A stretch of 64,000 bases of DNA from Nematopogon swammerdamellus (Eukaryota > Arthropoda > Insecta > Lepidoptera > Adelidae), in the NCBI GenBank assembly GCA_946902875.1, contig OX336345.1:18073395-18137394 (forward strand). Direction: 5' to 3'. Below the pieces are notes generated by a model. The model did not search any database, was not told the origin of the DNA, and saw only the letters and a list, made by a program, of their open reading frames with translations. This document shows, in pieces, positions 1 through 9,560 of this stretch (within the stretch, counting starts at the first letter, position 1; the number at the start of each line of letters is the position of its first letter). The position numbers were made by a program, and so were the translations under genes.

Positions 1-115
1 TAAATTCCATTAGTTCTATTATCACAGCGAAGAAGAACTGGCAAGAAAATTCACTAGAAATTTGTTTAACGTCCACTTAGGCTAAGATTACTAAAGGTTT
101 GCCACTGCCTACACA
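1..115 (-). repeat. Repeat family D, partial copy
   Basis: The reverse complement of this stretch aligns by eye with 62388-62500: both read 'gtaggcagtggcaaac', then 'ctaagtggacgt', then 'ttcttgccagtt' and 'cttcgct.tgataat.gaact'. Shorter relatives lie at 61285-61345 and 63165-63235. The copy is probably cut by the window start. It looks like an interspersed repeat (SINE or LINE tail) of unknown class. Confidence 0.6.
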
Positions 116-415
116 TGCACATGTTTACACATTATTCTCTCTTCTTTTCTTATTCGTGGTCTACAAACAGCACGTTGCACAATTCATGACAGATGGAATA
201 ATTCATGACCAAATGTTATATTTTTGCCATGCATGCTGTAACTTGAAGCAGGCCAGTCTCCACGAACATCACACCCGAACCAGCCATTGCCTCCCTCGAT
301 ATAGTACGATAGCAAAAATTCGACCCTTCCATTATTCATACTCGAATTGTTCTAGGTTCACCTTTCTGGACGCTAACCTAACGTGTTTCGTGTTGACCCA
401 GGCTTTTTCTTTTAG
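116..415 (+). other. Probable intron, no gene seen
   Basis: There is no coding signal here. It ends in a good acceptor: a T-rich tract followed by 'ctttttcttttag' at 403-415, directly before the Ala/Pro-rich exon. The open frame covering this stretch runs through the acceptor without any coding-like composition before it. Confidence 0.5.
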
Positions 416-577
416 AGGAGTACGCGCGCAGCGGCGGCGGCGGGTCCGTGTCACCACGCTACTGTTCAGCGGCTTCGACACCTCATGCTGCGCCGCCAGC
501 TCCGCCGAGCGCCGCTTATCCACATCCAGCTCAGCATTACCCAGCTCCTCCTACCAGCCTCTTCAATACTTCCTCCC
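416..577 (+). CDS. Internal exon of an unidentified Ala/Pro/His-rich protein
   Basis: The exon is bounded by a strong acceptor (polypyrimidine tract and AG at 414-415) and a consensus donor (CCC|GTAAGT, GT at 578-579). In the open frame (codons from 418) it reads EYARSGGGGSVSPRY followed by a low-complexity segment rich in Ala, Pro, His and Tyr, ending NTSS plus one base of a split codon. It starts with two bases completing a split codon, so both flanking introns are phase 1. GC content is far above the flanks. A Gly run followed by Ala/Pro/His-rich sequence near the C-terminus is common in insect developmental transcription factors, but no DNA-binding domain lies in the window and I cannot name the gene. 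Both downstream exons accept the same phase, which supports the call. Confidence 0.65.
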
Positions 578-1109
578 GTAAGTATACTTGTGTTACTATC
601 AACTTTGATCGCTCAATCAAATCCCCAATTCTTTAAGAAGACTTTTATTTTAGTAAAGTTCTGCATTATTCTCGGAGAACATACGAGTGACTTCAAAATT
701 ACTAGAATAATATTATAATAGAACTTCGAAATATTTTCTAAGAACTCATAGGCATATACATATTTTTGCTTACGATGTAACATATAATTTTTTTCAAATT
801 AATTAAATGTTTCTTTCTTTTTTTTTTGTGTTATTTGGAAATGATAATATAATTCACTTATGATTTGGAAATGGTTTCATCCTCGCCGTGAAATGTGTCA
901 TAGAACCTTCTTAACCTTCTACGTGTAATTTGTTTGTGCCTATATAATTCTTTAACAATTCGATATTTACCATTTGTGTCATCTCCTTGAGTAAATAACT
1001 ATTCTATGTATGTGTACTATGACCACATAGTGTTCACTTTTCAAATCAGTCGCTTAAGTTTCGTTCTAACCTTCGTTTGCTAACATTTCTGTTTTTCTTT
1101 TCACCTTAG
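578..1109 (+). other. Intron between exons 416-577 and 1110-1429
   Basis: AT-rich, non-coding stretch beginning GTAAGT and ending 'tttttcttttcaccttag' at 1109. No other element is visible in it. Confidence 0.6.
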
Positions 1110-1429
1110 TTGCTCTCGGTCCGTATCACCCTGCCAACTCGACGGCCCATGCACAGTTATCATCTGACCATCAATATAATACGTATAACGCGAGAGATAG
1201 AGGGCATTACAGTGAAAGAAACGCTATGATAAAGAGAACCGAGGAATGTCCGGCAAACACTCATACAAAATGTAGCGGCTACGGCGTCTCGATGAAAGCC
1301 CACGGTCGCTCTAGGGAAGCGAAGGGGCGCAGTGCCTTTGCACCTGTAAGACAAAACAGCCCCCCGAGCGACGTTGCCAATTTTCACCACGGCGCAGCGA
1401 GTTGGCAACATCTGGCCGTTCAGTGTTAG
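1110..1429 (+). CDS. Alternative last coding exon of the same gene
   Basis: A pyrimidine tract and AG (1108-1109) precede an open frame that joins in phase to the exon ending at 577 (C + TT makes Leu). It continues ALGPYHPANSTAHAQL and runs 107 codons to a TAG stop at 1427-1429. The product is polar and rich in His, Ser, Arg and Asn, with no known domain that I recognise. A usable donor (CCT|GTAAGA, GT at 1346-1347) lies inside it. If that donor joined the exon at 2037, the frame would read Glu then stop almost at once. So any use of this exon gives a C-terminus different from the 577-to-2037 splice. No clear poly(A) signal lies just behind the stop, so whether it is a true terminal exon is open. 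Confidence 0.5.
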
Positions 1430-2036
1430 TAGTTTTTTTTTCTGTTATCTTTCGTCCTTTATTTGCTTTCTTTTTGTGCGGCTTCCCTTTTGTTTTCGCA
1501 CCGCCTTTTGTGTTGCGTGATGGATGCGGGTTTTAACACTTCTCTCTCAACAAGAAGTGTAATTAGTCTGTAGAAGTTTCGTTGTCCCGCTCGCTCCTTC
1601 GAGTCGGATTTGTTTTCGGGTGTTTTATTTTGTAATTTTGAAGAATTTATTGACCGGAGAGATTACGATGTTGAATATTTTTTTAAAGTTTTGTGTGTGC
1701 GTTCACTTGTGGATTCACAGAGGATAAACCTCTGTGTGGTCCAATTGAAGTTATTCCAATAACAAGACTGTAGCAAAAAATATTCATAAAAAAATTACAT
1801 TCAAATCAAGCTAAAGCAACTTTCTTATTTAAACTTTTTGGTTAATTTTTGTATATTTTTTTTGTGTGTTTTCGCAATGGAATGCTTGATATCTTTGTTA
1901 TTAATACTCTTTTGAGTTTTGTGTGTGCGTGTGTATTATTTTTCCCTAAACATTTCTTCACTTCTCCAAGTTAGTGTAGTATTGTATGTACGTGTGTTTG
2001 TTTTGTTCGACTTAAAATAAACTTCTTTTTTTTCAG
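1430..2036 (+). other. Intron, or 3' UTR of the longer isoform
   Basis: T-rich non-coding DNA with no repeats recognised. It ends in a very strong acceptor, a run of T followed by CAG at 2034-2036. Depending on which last exon is used it is either intron or the UTR of the 1110-1429 exon. Confidence 0.5.
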
Positions 2037-2140
2037 GAATGAGCGGTCTGGTCTCATCGCCGTTCAGCATGAATCCATTCTCACTGCCCACATGCAGTGC
2101 GCAACAGTACGCGCATACAGCCCCTCTAGCGACCAAGTAA
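2037..2140 (+). CDS. Terminal coding exon, short C-terminus
   Basis: The first two bases (GA) complete the split codon left at 577 (C|GA, Arg). The frame then reads MSGLVSSPFSMNPFSLPTCS and 13 more residues, and ends with TAA at 2138-2140. The join restores one continuous frame from 418 to 2137. The Phe/Pro/Ser-rich tail resembles C-terminal tails of transcription factors, but I do not recognise the family. GC content drops and tandem repeats begin within ten bases of the stop, fitting the start of a 3' UTR. Confidence 0.6.
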
Positions 2141-2144
2141 CACT

Positions 2145-2560
2145 AGCTGTGCGCCCCGGCCGCACCCGCCGGGGGACTGTGGACTTACTGATCCTGGTCA
2201 GGACTTACTGATTATGATCAGAACTTACTGACGTGTGCTCCGGCCACGCCCGCTGGGGCACTGTGAAATTACTGAACCTGCTGAGAACTTACTGATTGTG
2301 ATCAGAACTTACTGACATGTGCTCCGGCTGCGCCCGCTGGGGGACTGTGAAATTACTGATCCTGGTCAGGACTCACTGATTATGATCGGAACTTACTGGT
2401 GTGTGGTCCGGCCACGCCCGCTGGGGGACTGTGAACTTACTCAACCTGTTTAGAACTTACTGATGATGAACAAGAATTACTGACGTGTGCTCCGACGCCA
2501 CCCACTGGGGCGAATGTGGGCTTACTGGTCCTAGTCAGGACTTACTGATCATGAACATGC
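2145..2560 (+). repeat. ~84-bp tandem repeat in the 3' UTR, about five units
   Basis: The motif 'tgtgctccggccacgcccgc' followed by 'tgggg', 'actgtgaaattactga' and 'gaacttactga' recurs near 2150, 2235, 2319, 2403 and 2487, giving a period of about 84 bp. Units diverge by roughly 10-25% by eye. Each unit holds three or four copies of a smaller 'cttactga' core. The array starts within ten bases of the stop codon at 2140 and ends at the foldback hairpin that follows. Confidence 0.8.
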
Positions 2561-2564
2561 CTAG

Positions 2565-2789
2565 TGATGATGACCAGGTTTTAGAGATGATGGTCAGAAC
2601 TCACTGATCAGCATTTACTGAGGATGATATCGTTAATGAAAATATCCCAAGCAGAAACACTTTCGCATAAAGTAACCTACACTTGATGCGAAAGTGTTTC
2701 TGCTTGGGATGTTTCATTAACGATATCATCCTCAGTAAATGCTAGTCAGTGAGTTCTGACCATCATCTCTAAAACCTGGTCATCATCAT
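2565..2789 (+). repeat. Long foldback hairpin, arms about 100 bp
   Basis: The left arm (about 2565-2668) and right arm (about 2686-2789) are near-perfect reverse complements. Both carry 'tttactgaggatgatatcgt', 'cccaagcagaaacactttcg' and 'tgatgatgaccagg' or their complements. Only a few mismatches and small bulges are visible, and the loop is about 17 bases. The arms contain the same 'gaactcactgatcagcatttactga' type core as the neighbouring tandem array, so the hairpin probably arose by inverted duplication of array material. If transcribed with the 3' UTR it would form a long double-stranded RNA stem. Confidence 0.85.
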
Positions 2790-3950
2790 TAAGTAGTCAT
2801 GATTAACTAGACAAGGTTAACTGAAATAAATTGCATAGACGTGTTCTTTAGTAAAAGACAAGTGACAGACAAGTGATTGAACTCAAAGCGGAACGATTTC
2901 TAGACGATAATTTGTAGCAGTTGGATAAAATACATGTAATCAAAACTTGAGAAAATAATGTAATCGTTATTTTGAAAAGGTCACAATGGATTGATTACAT
3001 TTCAGTACCTATACAGCCAGCATGTTTTAAGTGAAAATACGCAACTGAACCATTCCGTGTTTTAAGGTCCTTTTCAAAATAAAAAATCAAACATAATCAC
3101 GGCTAAACTTAATTGAATTCAAACAGACTCAAAGATCGGGTTTGTGGAATTTATAAGTGTGTAAATATTAACATAATGTGTAAAGAACTGTATTGTAACC
3201 TATGACTTGGTAGTAAGTAATTGTTTTCTGTTTATATTTTGTTTGTAAAGTCTGTGATATATTTATTGTAAGTAACCATGTATAAATGATTGCATAGGAT
3301 CCGATAAGTTGACTTAACAAAATTATGTACTTCTAGGTTTCTTCGCCGACTTCAAATTAAACTGTATAAATTAATTTTAAGTGGTGAATATCTCTTTATT
3401 TAATGTTTTTCACAACGAAAATAATTTGAACGATAACGTAAACATATCGTAGAAATAACATATCCGACTAGTAAAAAATATCACTCATTTTTATTATATT
3501 TATGTATTTACATTTCTATTAGTCTTAGAATAAGGTTTAGGTAGCCACTTATTCGAGATTATTTTTTACGTGAAATCTCACATTTCACTATTACCTACAA
3601 TATCAAAGTTAATTAATTGACTAAAACAACGTCATTTAGTTATGTAAAAGCAATCCAAGCTATAGAAACATTTTATCTCAATGACTAGGAAATTCAAAAT
3701 AATGTATACGATTTGCATAAAATATCCACACAGTGTATAAAGTGGTACCTACGAAAAAATACTTCACCATTAAATACTATCTTTGTGCGTAAGTGCTTAT
3801 AATTTTGTTGTATTGTATTGTGAATATTTACATGAATTTGTTGTAAAGCGTAACATATGCATTTAAAAGTCTGTATATTGTCTCCAATTTATAAAAAAGC
3901 ATCATAAAATAAGAATTAATAAAAATATACGACTCAATGTACATTTTGGT
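2790..3950 (+). other. Probable 3' UTR, no gene
   Basis: AT-rich sequence without coding frames or recognised repeats, running from the hairpin to the first well-placed polyadenylation signal at 3918-3923. I infer it is the remainder of the 3' UTR; transcript data would be needed to confirm the end. Confidence 0.35.
3918..3923 (+). terminator. Candidate polyadenylation signal AATAAA
   Basis: AATAAA is followed about 20 bases later by a T/GT-rich stretch ('ttttggtcttttattt', from 3944), the usual layout of a eukaryotic cleavage site. It would end the gene whose stop codon is at 2138-2140. AATAAA is frequent in AT-rich DNA, so confidence is moderate. Confidence 0.4.
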
Positions 3951-4550
3951 CTTTTATTTATTCAAGGAAAGTGAAGTGAGGAGTTCTGAATGATTAAAAT
4001 CGAATTTTACATAAATACATATTTCTAATAGAGGAAGTCACGTAATTTTTTTATTTTAAAAGTCGCATTAAGTAATTGTAATATATTTTTTATAAGAAAT
4101 AGTAATCTCAAATTACACATTTTATTAACATTAATTACATTACATACACTAAGCGCGCAAGAACTCAAAATTAAAGATATAAATATTGCAACGTTAACTT
4201 TACGCAGCAGTTTATTGAAGTAAGATAATTTTAAATGTATTTTCAAATTAAATCTAAACTATACTAATTAACTTTAATTATACTAATTAAAATATACAAT
4301 TATAACTGCCTTAAAAATAAATAAATAACGCTTAATAATAATAGAATAAAATTAACCAAGTAAATACATTTCATCTAAACGTTTTGCCCCCGGGATAGCG
4401 GCGAGATTAAAACTTATTAAATATTAAAATTTTAATTAAAAACATTTTAAAACTGTAACTAATCCAAATTTACAATAATACTCGATAACTATTCCAGATC
4501 AATTCTATTTTATTTACCCATTTTACCTCCAATTTATACACTTTTTTTGC
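3951..4550. other. AT-rich intergenic DNA, nothing recognised
   Basis: Very AT-rich with no coding frame of interest, repeat or RNA gene that I can support. Confidence 0.5.
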
Positions 4551-4745
4551 CCCGAGCACGTGAGTAAAGGAGGGGTCACGCGTCGCTCAATATTTGATTA
4601 CGTTTCACAATAAGCCGGTCCAAAGTGAGCAAACTGGGCAGATGTCGACGGCTCCGGTTACACGCGCGAGCCGTGTACGCCGACATAGTGCGAGCGTGTG
4701 TGGCGAGCACGTGTGACGAGCACGACCGAAATTATACTCAGTGCA
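4551..4745. promoter_or_regulatory. GC-rich island with two CACGTG E-boxes
   Basis: A sharp GC-rich segment inside AT-rich DNA, with perfect CACGTG palindromes at 4557-4562 and 4708-4713 and many CpG steps. A TCAGT initiator-like motif lies at its right edge (about 4738-4742). It starts about 600 bp beyond the presumed end of the first gene and carries no long open frame. A promoter or enhancer is an inference from composition only. Confidence 0.35.
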
Positions 4746-4778
4746 TTGTACTAATTGAAGATATTTTTAACACCTATA

Positions 4779-5166
4779 CAGGGTGACAGGAAATTCGGAC
4801 TATTGCTTGAAAGGGGTAATACTAGAGATTATTTGGAACAATTAATCCCCATCAACTGGTTTTTTTAGATAATTTTTTTTTTAAATAAAAATTTACATAA
4901 AACTAAAATATGTTGTCACCTTTTATTTCTGAGATATTGAGAATTTTGGGCCGATATTTTTATTTGAAATGATTGGTAGCTTGCCAGCTTTCAGAACAAT
5001 ATCAATGGAGTGCCGAAAAATAAGGATATTTTTTACAACATTTTTTTTTTGTTTACAGGTCAGAAATAAAAAAAAATCCGACTCACAATTGATGGGAGTT
5101 AAATTGTTCCAAATAACCTGTAGCATAACCTCTTTCACGGAATAAATCGAATTTCCAGTCAACCTG
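4779..5166. mobile_element. MITE with ~80-bp terminal inverted repeats
   Basis: The left terminus (4779-4857, starting 'cagggtgacaggaaattcg') matches the reverse complement of the right terminus (5087-5166) over about 80 bp with scattered mismatches, including 'ttatttggaacaatt'. TA dinucleotides flank both ends (4777-4778 and 5167-5168), as in Tc1/mariner-type target duplications. The interior is AT-rich and non-coding. Length is 388 bp. Confidence 0.75.
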
Positions 5167-5470
5167 TATATCCTTTTGATAGTAATATGGTAGTGTGTAT
5201 ACACACTTACCACGAAAAATATGACAATTTTGATTTTCTACTCCTGGGAAAAAAACAGTGAGGATATCTATGCTCAAACGGTGTAAACGACTGTAGGAAT
5301 TTCTTAATAAGCCTTTTGCACCGGAAACATTTTCAAAAAACATCAGACTCACACCCAGGCACACTGATCAAATCTAATGACAATAAAAATGGAAGGCCTA
5401 ATAACAAAGATCAAATGTATGCAATATTATACAGGCTCTTTCCGCCTTTTCGCTTCGCGGCAACATCTGT
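5167..5470. other. No feature seen between MITE and SINE
   Basis: Non-coding sequence with no recognisable repeat or gene. Confidence 0.4.
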
Positions 5471-5846
5471 CACCCTCGGAAGGTCAGTGGTGCGGTCGGT
5501 CGACTGTTATTAAGCAACCCTGTGGGCGCGGTCAGTACTTGAATGGGTGGCCGCTCGACCGTTGGAGGCTGGCGGTGGTTCGAATTCCACGTAAAACTGT
5601 AGGTCCCATCCATTCTTACCTTACTAGGATTTATCCCGCCCGGGTTGATACCACCGCACTGAATGAAACGTCGCGTCGGTCGAAACGGCTATGTAAATAG
5701 TTTGTGTTTTCCGACCAATTCAGTGTAGCCGGCACGATCAAGGGGGAAGCACTGACATGGCACCTAGTTCACCCGGTGTTATGGGCTGACATCACGGACG
5801 TTGTAGGTGATGTAGCCAACCGTGTCAGTTTCCATAAAAAAAAAAG
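5471..5846 (+). mobile_element. SINE family A, near full length
   Basis: The head carries 'gtcagtggtgcggtcgg', then the 5S-rRNA-like 'ttaagcaaccctgtggg' and 'cggtcagtacttgaatggg', then the B-box-like 'ggttcgaattcc'. The body follows: 'aaactgtaggtccc', 'gtttccataaaaaaaaaaa' and others. It ends in a short A tail. The sequence between head and tail matches the copies at 14409-14793 and 28907-29298. Open frames inside it are fortuitous. Confidence 0.85.
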
Positions 5847-5986
5847 TACCTGTTCTCTAAGCGAAGATACTCGTAGAATGGACGACGGCGCTCTGTCGTT
5901 ACGGATTTTGCTCTTTATTTATTAGAATTTTGAAATGAAATGGATATATATGTTATTAAATAACGCATCTAACGTTATTAAATAAT

Positions 5987-6023
5987 GTTTTTCGCTAGGA
6001 TAAATTTTATCTTAGCGAAAAAC
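5987..6023. repeat. Small perfect-type palindrome
   Basis: The arms 5987-6004 ('gtttttcgctaggataaa') and 6006-6023 are reverse complements with one mismatch around a single central base. This is an 18-bp stem in otherwise plain AT-rich DNA. Confidence 0.75.
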
Positions 6024-6428
6024 GAATAATTCTCCAAACACCAACTAAAGATCAACAAAATTGCATCAAATGCACTCATTTGGCCACCAGACAACCGACA
6101 CCGATTCGGATTGCACAATAGCGGACAAGTTGTGCCTTCATATTTCTATAATCTCCCCACTGCAACCCGACACTGCACTTCGGGTGCAGAAGGGTAATTC
6201 TGGACTCTTTGTTGTCTCATACGAGATAATACACGGCTATTATTGCTCTAGACTAATTGTCCAACAGCTCGAATAGCGATCGTATTACGCCGAATTAGCA
6301 TCAGAATGGAACTGCTATATTTTAGGCAACCCTTTGTGGATATCAATTATGCAAATTAAATTTTTAAAAATTTGCCTTCCCGTTTTTTTTTCGAATAGGA
6401 AATGGCAGTTCAGTTAAGAAATTTAATA

Positions 6429-6674
6429 AAACTAGGTGGTAGGGTTTATCCCGGCCATCCATCTCGAGTTTGTACCACCGCACTGAGTGAAACGTCGGTC
6501 GAAACGGCTATGTAAATAGTTTTTCCGTCCAGTTTAGTGTAGCCGACGCGAAATGAAGGGAAGCACTGACATGGAACCTACTTCAATCGGTGTTATGGGC
6601 TGACATCATGGGTGTGGTAGGTGAGGTGAAGAAGCCAACCGTGTCAGTTTCCATAAAAAAAAAAACAAAAAAAA
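6429..6674 (+). mobile_element. SINE family A, head-truncated copy
   Basis: Starts inside the body at 'aggtggtagggtttatccc' and runs through 'gaaacggctatgtaaatag', 'gaagcactgacatgg' and 'gggctgacatca' to an A-rich tail. The tRNA/5S head is missing, which is typical 5' truncation. Confidence 0.8.
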
Positions 6675-7479
6675 GTATGCCTTTTTTTGCAAATAGAATA
6701 TTTCAGTGTTTTCAAAGTTTAAATTTCTTCAGTGAAAATATAGTTGAATTTATATTTATTGTTGTTGTAGTTGAATTTATATTTATATGATAAAATAAAG
6801 TTGAATTTTATATCATAATTTAGAGTAAAAATATTTGGAAAAAAACATATTTGTTCAATGGAAGCAATCTTGGGAAAAAAGTGTTCTAAACAAATACTAT
6901 AAAAAAATAATAAACCTAATATTTGTTTATTTATTGAAATAATTAAATTAACTTCTTAGGGGCCTACATAGCATTTTTGTTTCTACATCGAAGTTCTTAC
7001 ACGTTTAAAACCACTGTGAAAGAAAATGTACCAAAAACCTTCAAAACATTACTTCAAGACCACTCAAAAAACCGCCGCTAATTTCTTCAGTAAACTCAAT
7101 CGCATTAAGCGCACTTAGCGGATTCGCCTTGCTCGCCCTTTCTGAACTTTTACCAGATCCAATTGCTTTTACTGCGCTCTTCGATTTGTATTACATTGGA
7201 ATCGAACGAGACTGCGACATGCGACCCATCTGTCGCGCGACCGAGTCGCACGCGCCGCGCACACTCCAAGCACGTGTCCACCGGTAGAATATTCGGTCCG
7301 TTGGAACGCGAGGTCGATTTAGAGGTAGATTTATTATAATTTTACAAGCTTTTTTGTAAGATTAGTTGTTTGTAAAGAGCGCACGAGTATTTCGATGGTC
7401 GAAAGGCATACTTGTATGTTATGTTTCAAAATGCTATGTTTGTCGCTTTGGTCAATAATAATTATATATTTAAAAAAAA
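6675..7479. other. No gene; mild GC-rich patch at 7080-7320
   Basis: Mostly AT-rich. Positions 7080-7320 are richer in GC with many CG steps and one CACGTG (about 7271-7276). No coding frame or repeat is recognised. Confidence 0.4.
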
Positions 7480-7672
7480 TAAAATTCTGGGGACCCTTCC
7501 CAGGAACCGTGTTTTTAATGGGTTTTTTTAGCTCTATCGTAAAACACGGTAATACAAGCGTCAAACTTGCTGTAATTATAGTGCAATACTTTAGTAGAAG
7601 AACAAATAATAAAAAGTAGCTAATTCCGTGACCCGAACCCTCTGTGCGCGAGACCGACTCGCACTTGGCCGG
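7480..7672 (+). repeat. Repeat family C, 3' part (diverged)
   Basis: Contains 'ctatcgtaaaacacggtaatacaagcg' type sequence and ends 'cgcgagaccgactcgcacttggccgg'. The same order is found at 33478-33645. The GTCT-rich 5' module is absent. Confidence 0.65.
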
Positions 7673-7684
7673 ATTTATTTTTAT

Positions 7685-7865
7685 TTTATATAAACAGCTG
7701 GCACCCTGTACCCAAAAGTCCGTCGGAAGATCAGGACACAGCCAATAATACACCCTATCCCCGCGAAACCACGCTCAGAGAGACGCCATGCCATCTATAA
7801 GACGGACAAAAAGCTTTGAAGATCTCCAGGTTATAGGTAGTGGGAACACACTCACCAGAAGACCG
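7685..7865. repeat. Fragment shared with 43820-43870
   Basis: 'aaacagctggcaccctgtac' followed by 'gtccgtcggaagatcagga' resembles 'aaacagccagcactgtctgc' and 'gtccagtggaagatcaga' at 43823-43870. Probably a piece of an interspersed element, possibly LINE-derived. The rest of the stretch to 7865 is moderately GC-rich and unidentified. Confidence 0.35.
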
Positions 7866-8052
7866 TTCCATATTTTCGCCCTGAGCTTAACTTACATGTG
7901 CTAATACATGCATGAAGTGCGAAAATAAGTGTAAATTCTTAGATGACAATATTTTTTTCTGTATTTTTTATTTCATTTTTGTTGTAAACCCCTACGTCTG
8001 CTGACTGTCTGCCTTTATGATGGTATGTTCGCTTATAAGTCACTACCTTTTT

Positions 8053-8333
8053 ATTAGTTTCCGTATCCCCCACCTACGGAAGCCTATTATTAAGCCTACG
8101 CCGTTTGTTTGTCTGTCTGTCCTACTGCTGTATCTTTGGAACCGTAATAGGTAGCCTGTTTAAATGTTCACAGAATATGTGTTATTATGTATGGCGGATA
8201 TAACAAAAAATAATAGAAAAGAAATGGAAAAAGTAAAAAATTAAGGACGTTCCCATACAATAAACGTGTTTTTTTAAAGTTTTTTTTTTTTGCCGAACCC
8301 TTGGTGCGCGAGTCCGACTCACACTTGGCCGGT
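8053..8333 (+). repeat. Repeat family C copy
   Basis: Order of modules: 'agtttccgtatccc', 'taagcctacgccgt', GTCT repeats, 'ctttggaaccgtaatagg', 'cagaatatgtgttatta', 'cccatacaataaacgtg' and a final 'cgcgagtccgactcacacttggccgg'. The same order is seen in reverse at 13612-13915. Confidence 0.8.
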
Positions 8334-9199
8334 GTTTATATGCCATTAAAGAAATCACGTGTGAAATCTGACATACATAATCCTCAGATAACATCCCGTA
8401 ATTATTAAGATAATCTGGGCCATAGGTTAATCCTATTGAAGTTGTAGAAAAGTCCTGTTTTAACACGACACGGCTGCACAAATTCATTCATATTCAAAGG
8501 GGAGTAGATCATAAGAAAAACTAATAATAATTTCACTATTATTATTGAACATAGAATAACCAATCTAGAGCAAATGTTTCCTAGACACCCGTACCTACAC
8601 ACCCCTAATCGCCCCTGCACTCCACCGCACCGCCTAGGGCGTGTCAATCAGTCAGGGTTGCGCCGCGGCACGCGTCTGCCTCGTGATCCTAACGCGCCTC
8701 ATCCACTTACATTAAAATTGGCTAATTCCGATTTACCGTCCACTAACTTACGAAACCCTGGATCAATGTGTCATTGGCGACTGCAAGTTAAGCAAATTTT
8801 TCCCAAAACCAAAAAACAATAAACCGGCCTTAAATGTCAATTATGTAATCTAAAAATTTCCACTTTTAGAGAGTATCACAGTATCAAGTTTCCGCAGCTC
8901 CTTCAGAATTGAAAAGATGAACTTAACTAAACTAAATTTGTTCTAACTTAATATTTAACTGAATTATAATATAGGTGCGTTAAAATTCAAAGATATTTCA
9001 AACTACATACAAAACTGTAAAAATACAAACAAGCAATTCTCGAGCATAAATAAAAAGTTATAAAACCACATTGTTTTAAAAAGCAACGCAACAGATGTTT
9101 AAAAAAAACTTTTCAAACCGCCAATCACCAGGAAAACAGCACTTGAGCAAACAAAAAAAATATATACAATTGCCGCGCGCGAACGAAACTCAAACATTT
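8334..9199. other. No gene; CG-containing patch near 8575-8700
   Basis: 'ccctgcactccaccgcaccgc' lies in a GC-richer patch at 8575-8700. The remainder is AT-rich. Open frames on both strands overlap each other and lack conserved motifs. Confidence 0.35.
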
Positions 9200-9560
9200 T
9201 CCGCGAATTAAAACAATTTTCCGTACTTACAAAAACACAGAGCCGACGAAGCGCGTTAGAACTTTTGAGCGCGCAGTGCGGTAGGGCGGGCGGGGGGTGC
9301 GCGGCGGCAGGGAGTCGGAGGGGGGATGAGGCGGGGGTGGCCGGGTCTATCGGCTCCACAATAGGTGTAGAGATAACTTCCCCTGGCCCACAGAAGAGTC
9401 AATACCGACCCCTGGGAGCGTTTCCCCTCGAGAGCGCCTCGCTTGGGAAAACTAGAAACGACCCAACAATATAGAAAAGGACACACTTACCCCCGTCGCG
9501 CCTAGTCGGAAAAGGCCTGCGCGTCGCCTAGTTATACATTAATAATATATAGCGACGGAA
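9200..9560 (-). promoter_or_regulatory. CpG-rich island, candidate first exon/promoter on the minus strand
   Basis: A markedly GC-rich segment (G-rich on + at 9270-9345). On the minus strand it holds two consensus splice donors, complements of 'acttac' at 9225-9230 (reading TTTTT|GTAAGTACGG) and 9485-9490 (reading GGGG|GTAAGTGTG). GC-rich DNA just upstream of GTAAGT is the usual look of an insect 5' untranslated exon. No start codon or conserved frame can be assigned, and the partner exons would lie at lower coordinates or outside the window. Confidence 0.4.

Noticed and set aside
7334..7753. 139-codon minus-strand frame
   Set aside because: Crosses a repeat C copy and unrelated DNA; chance frame.
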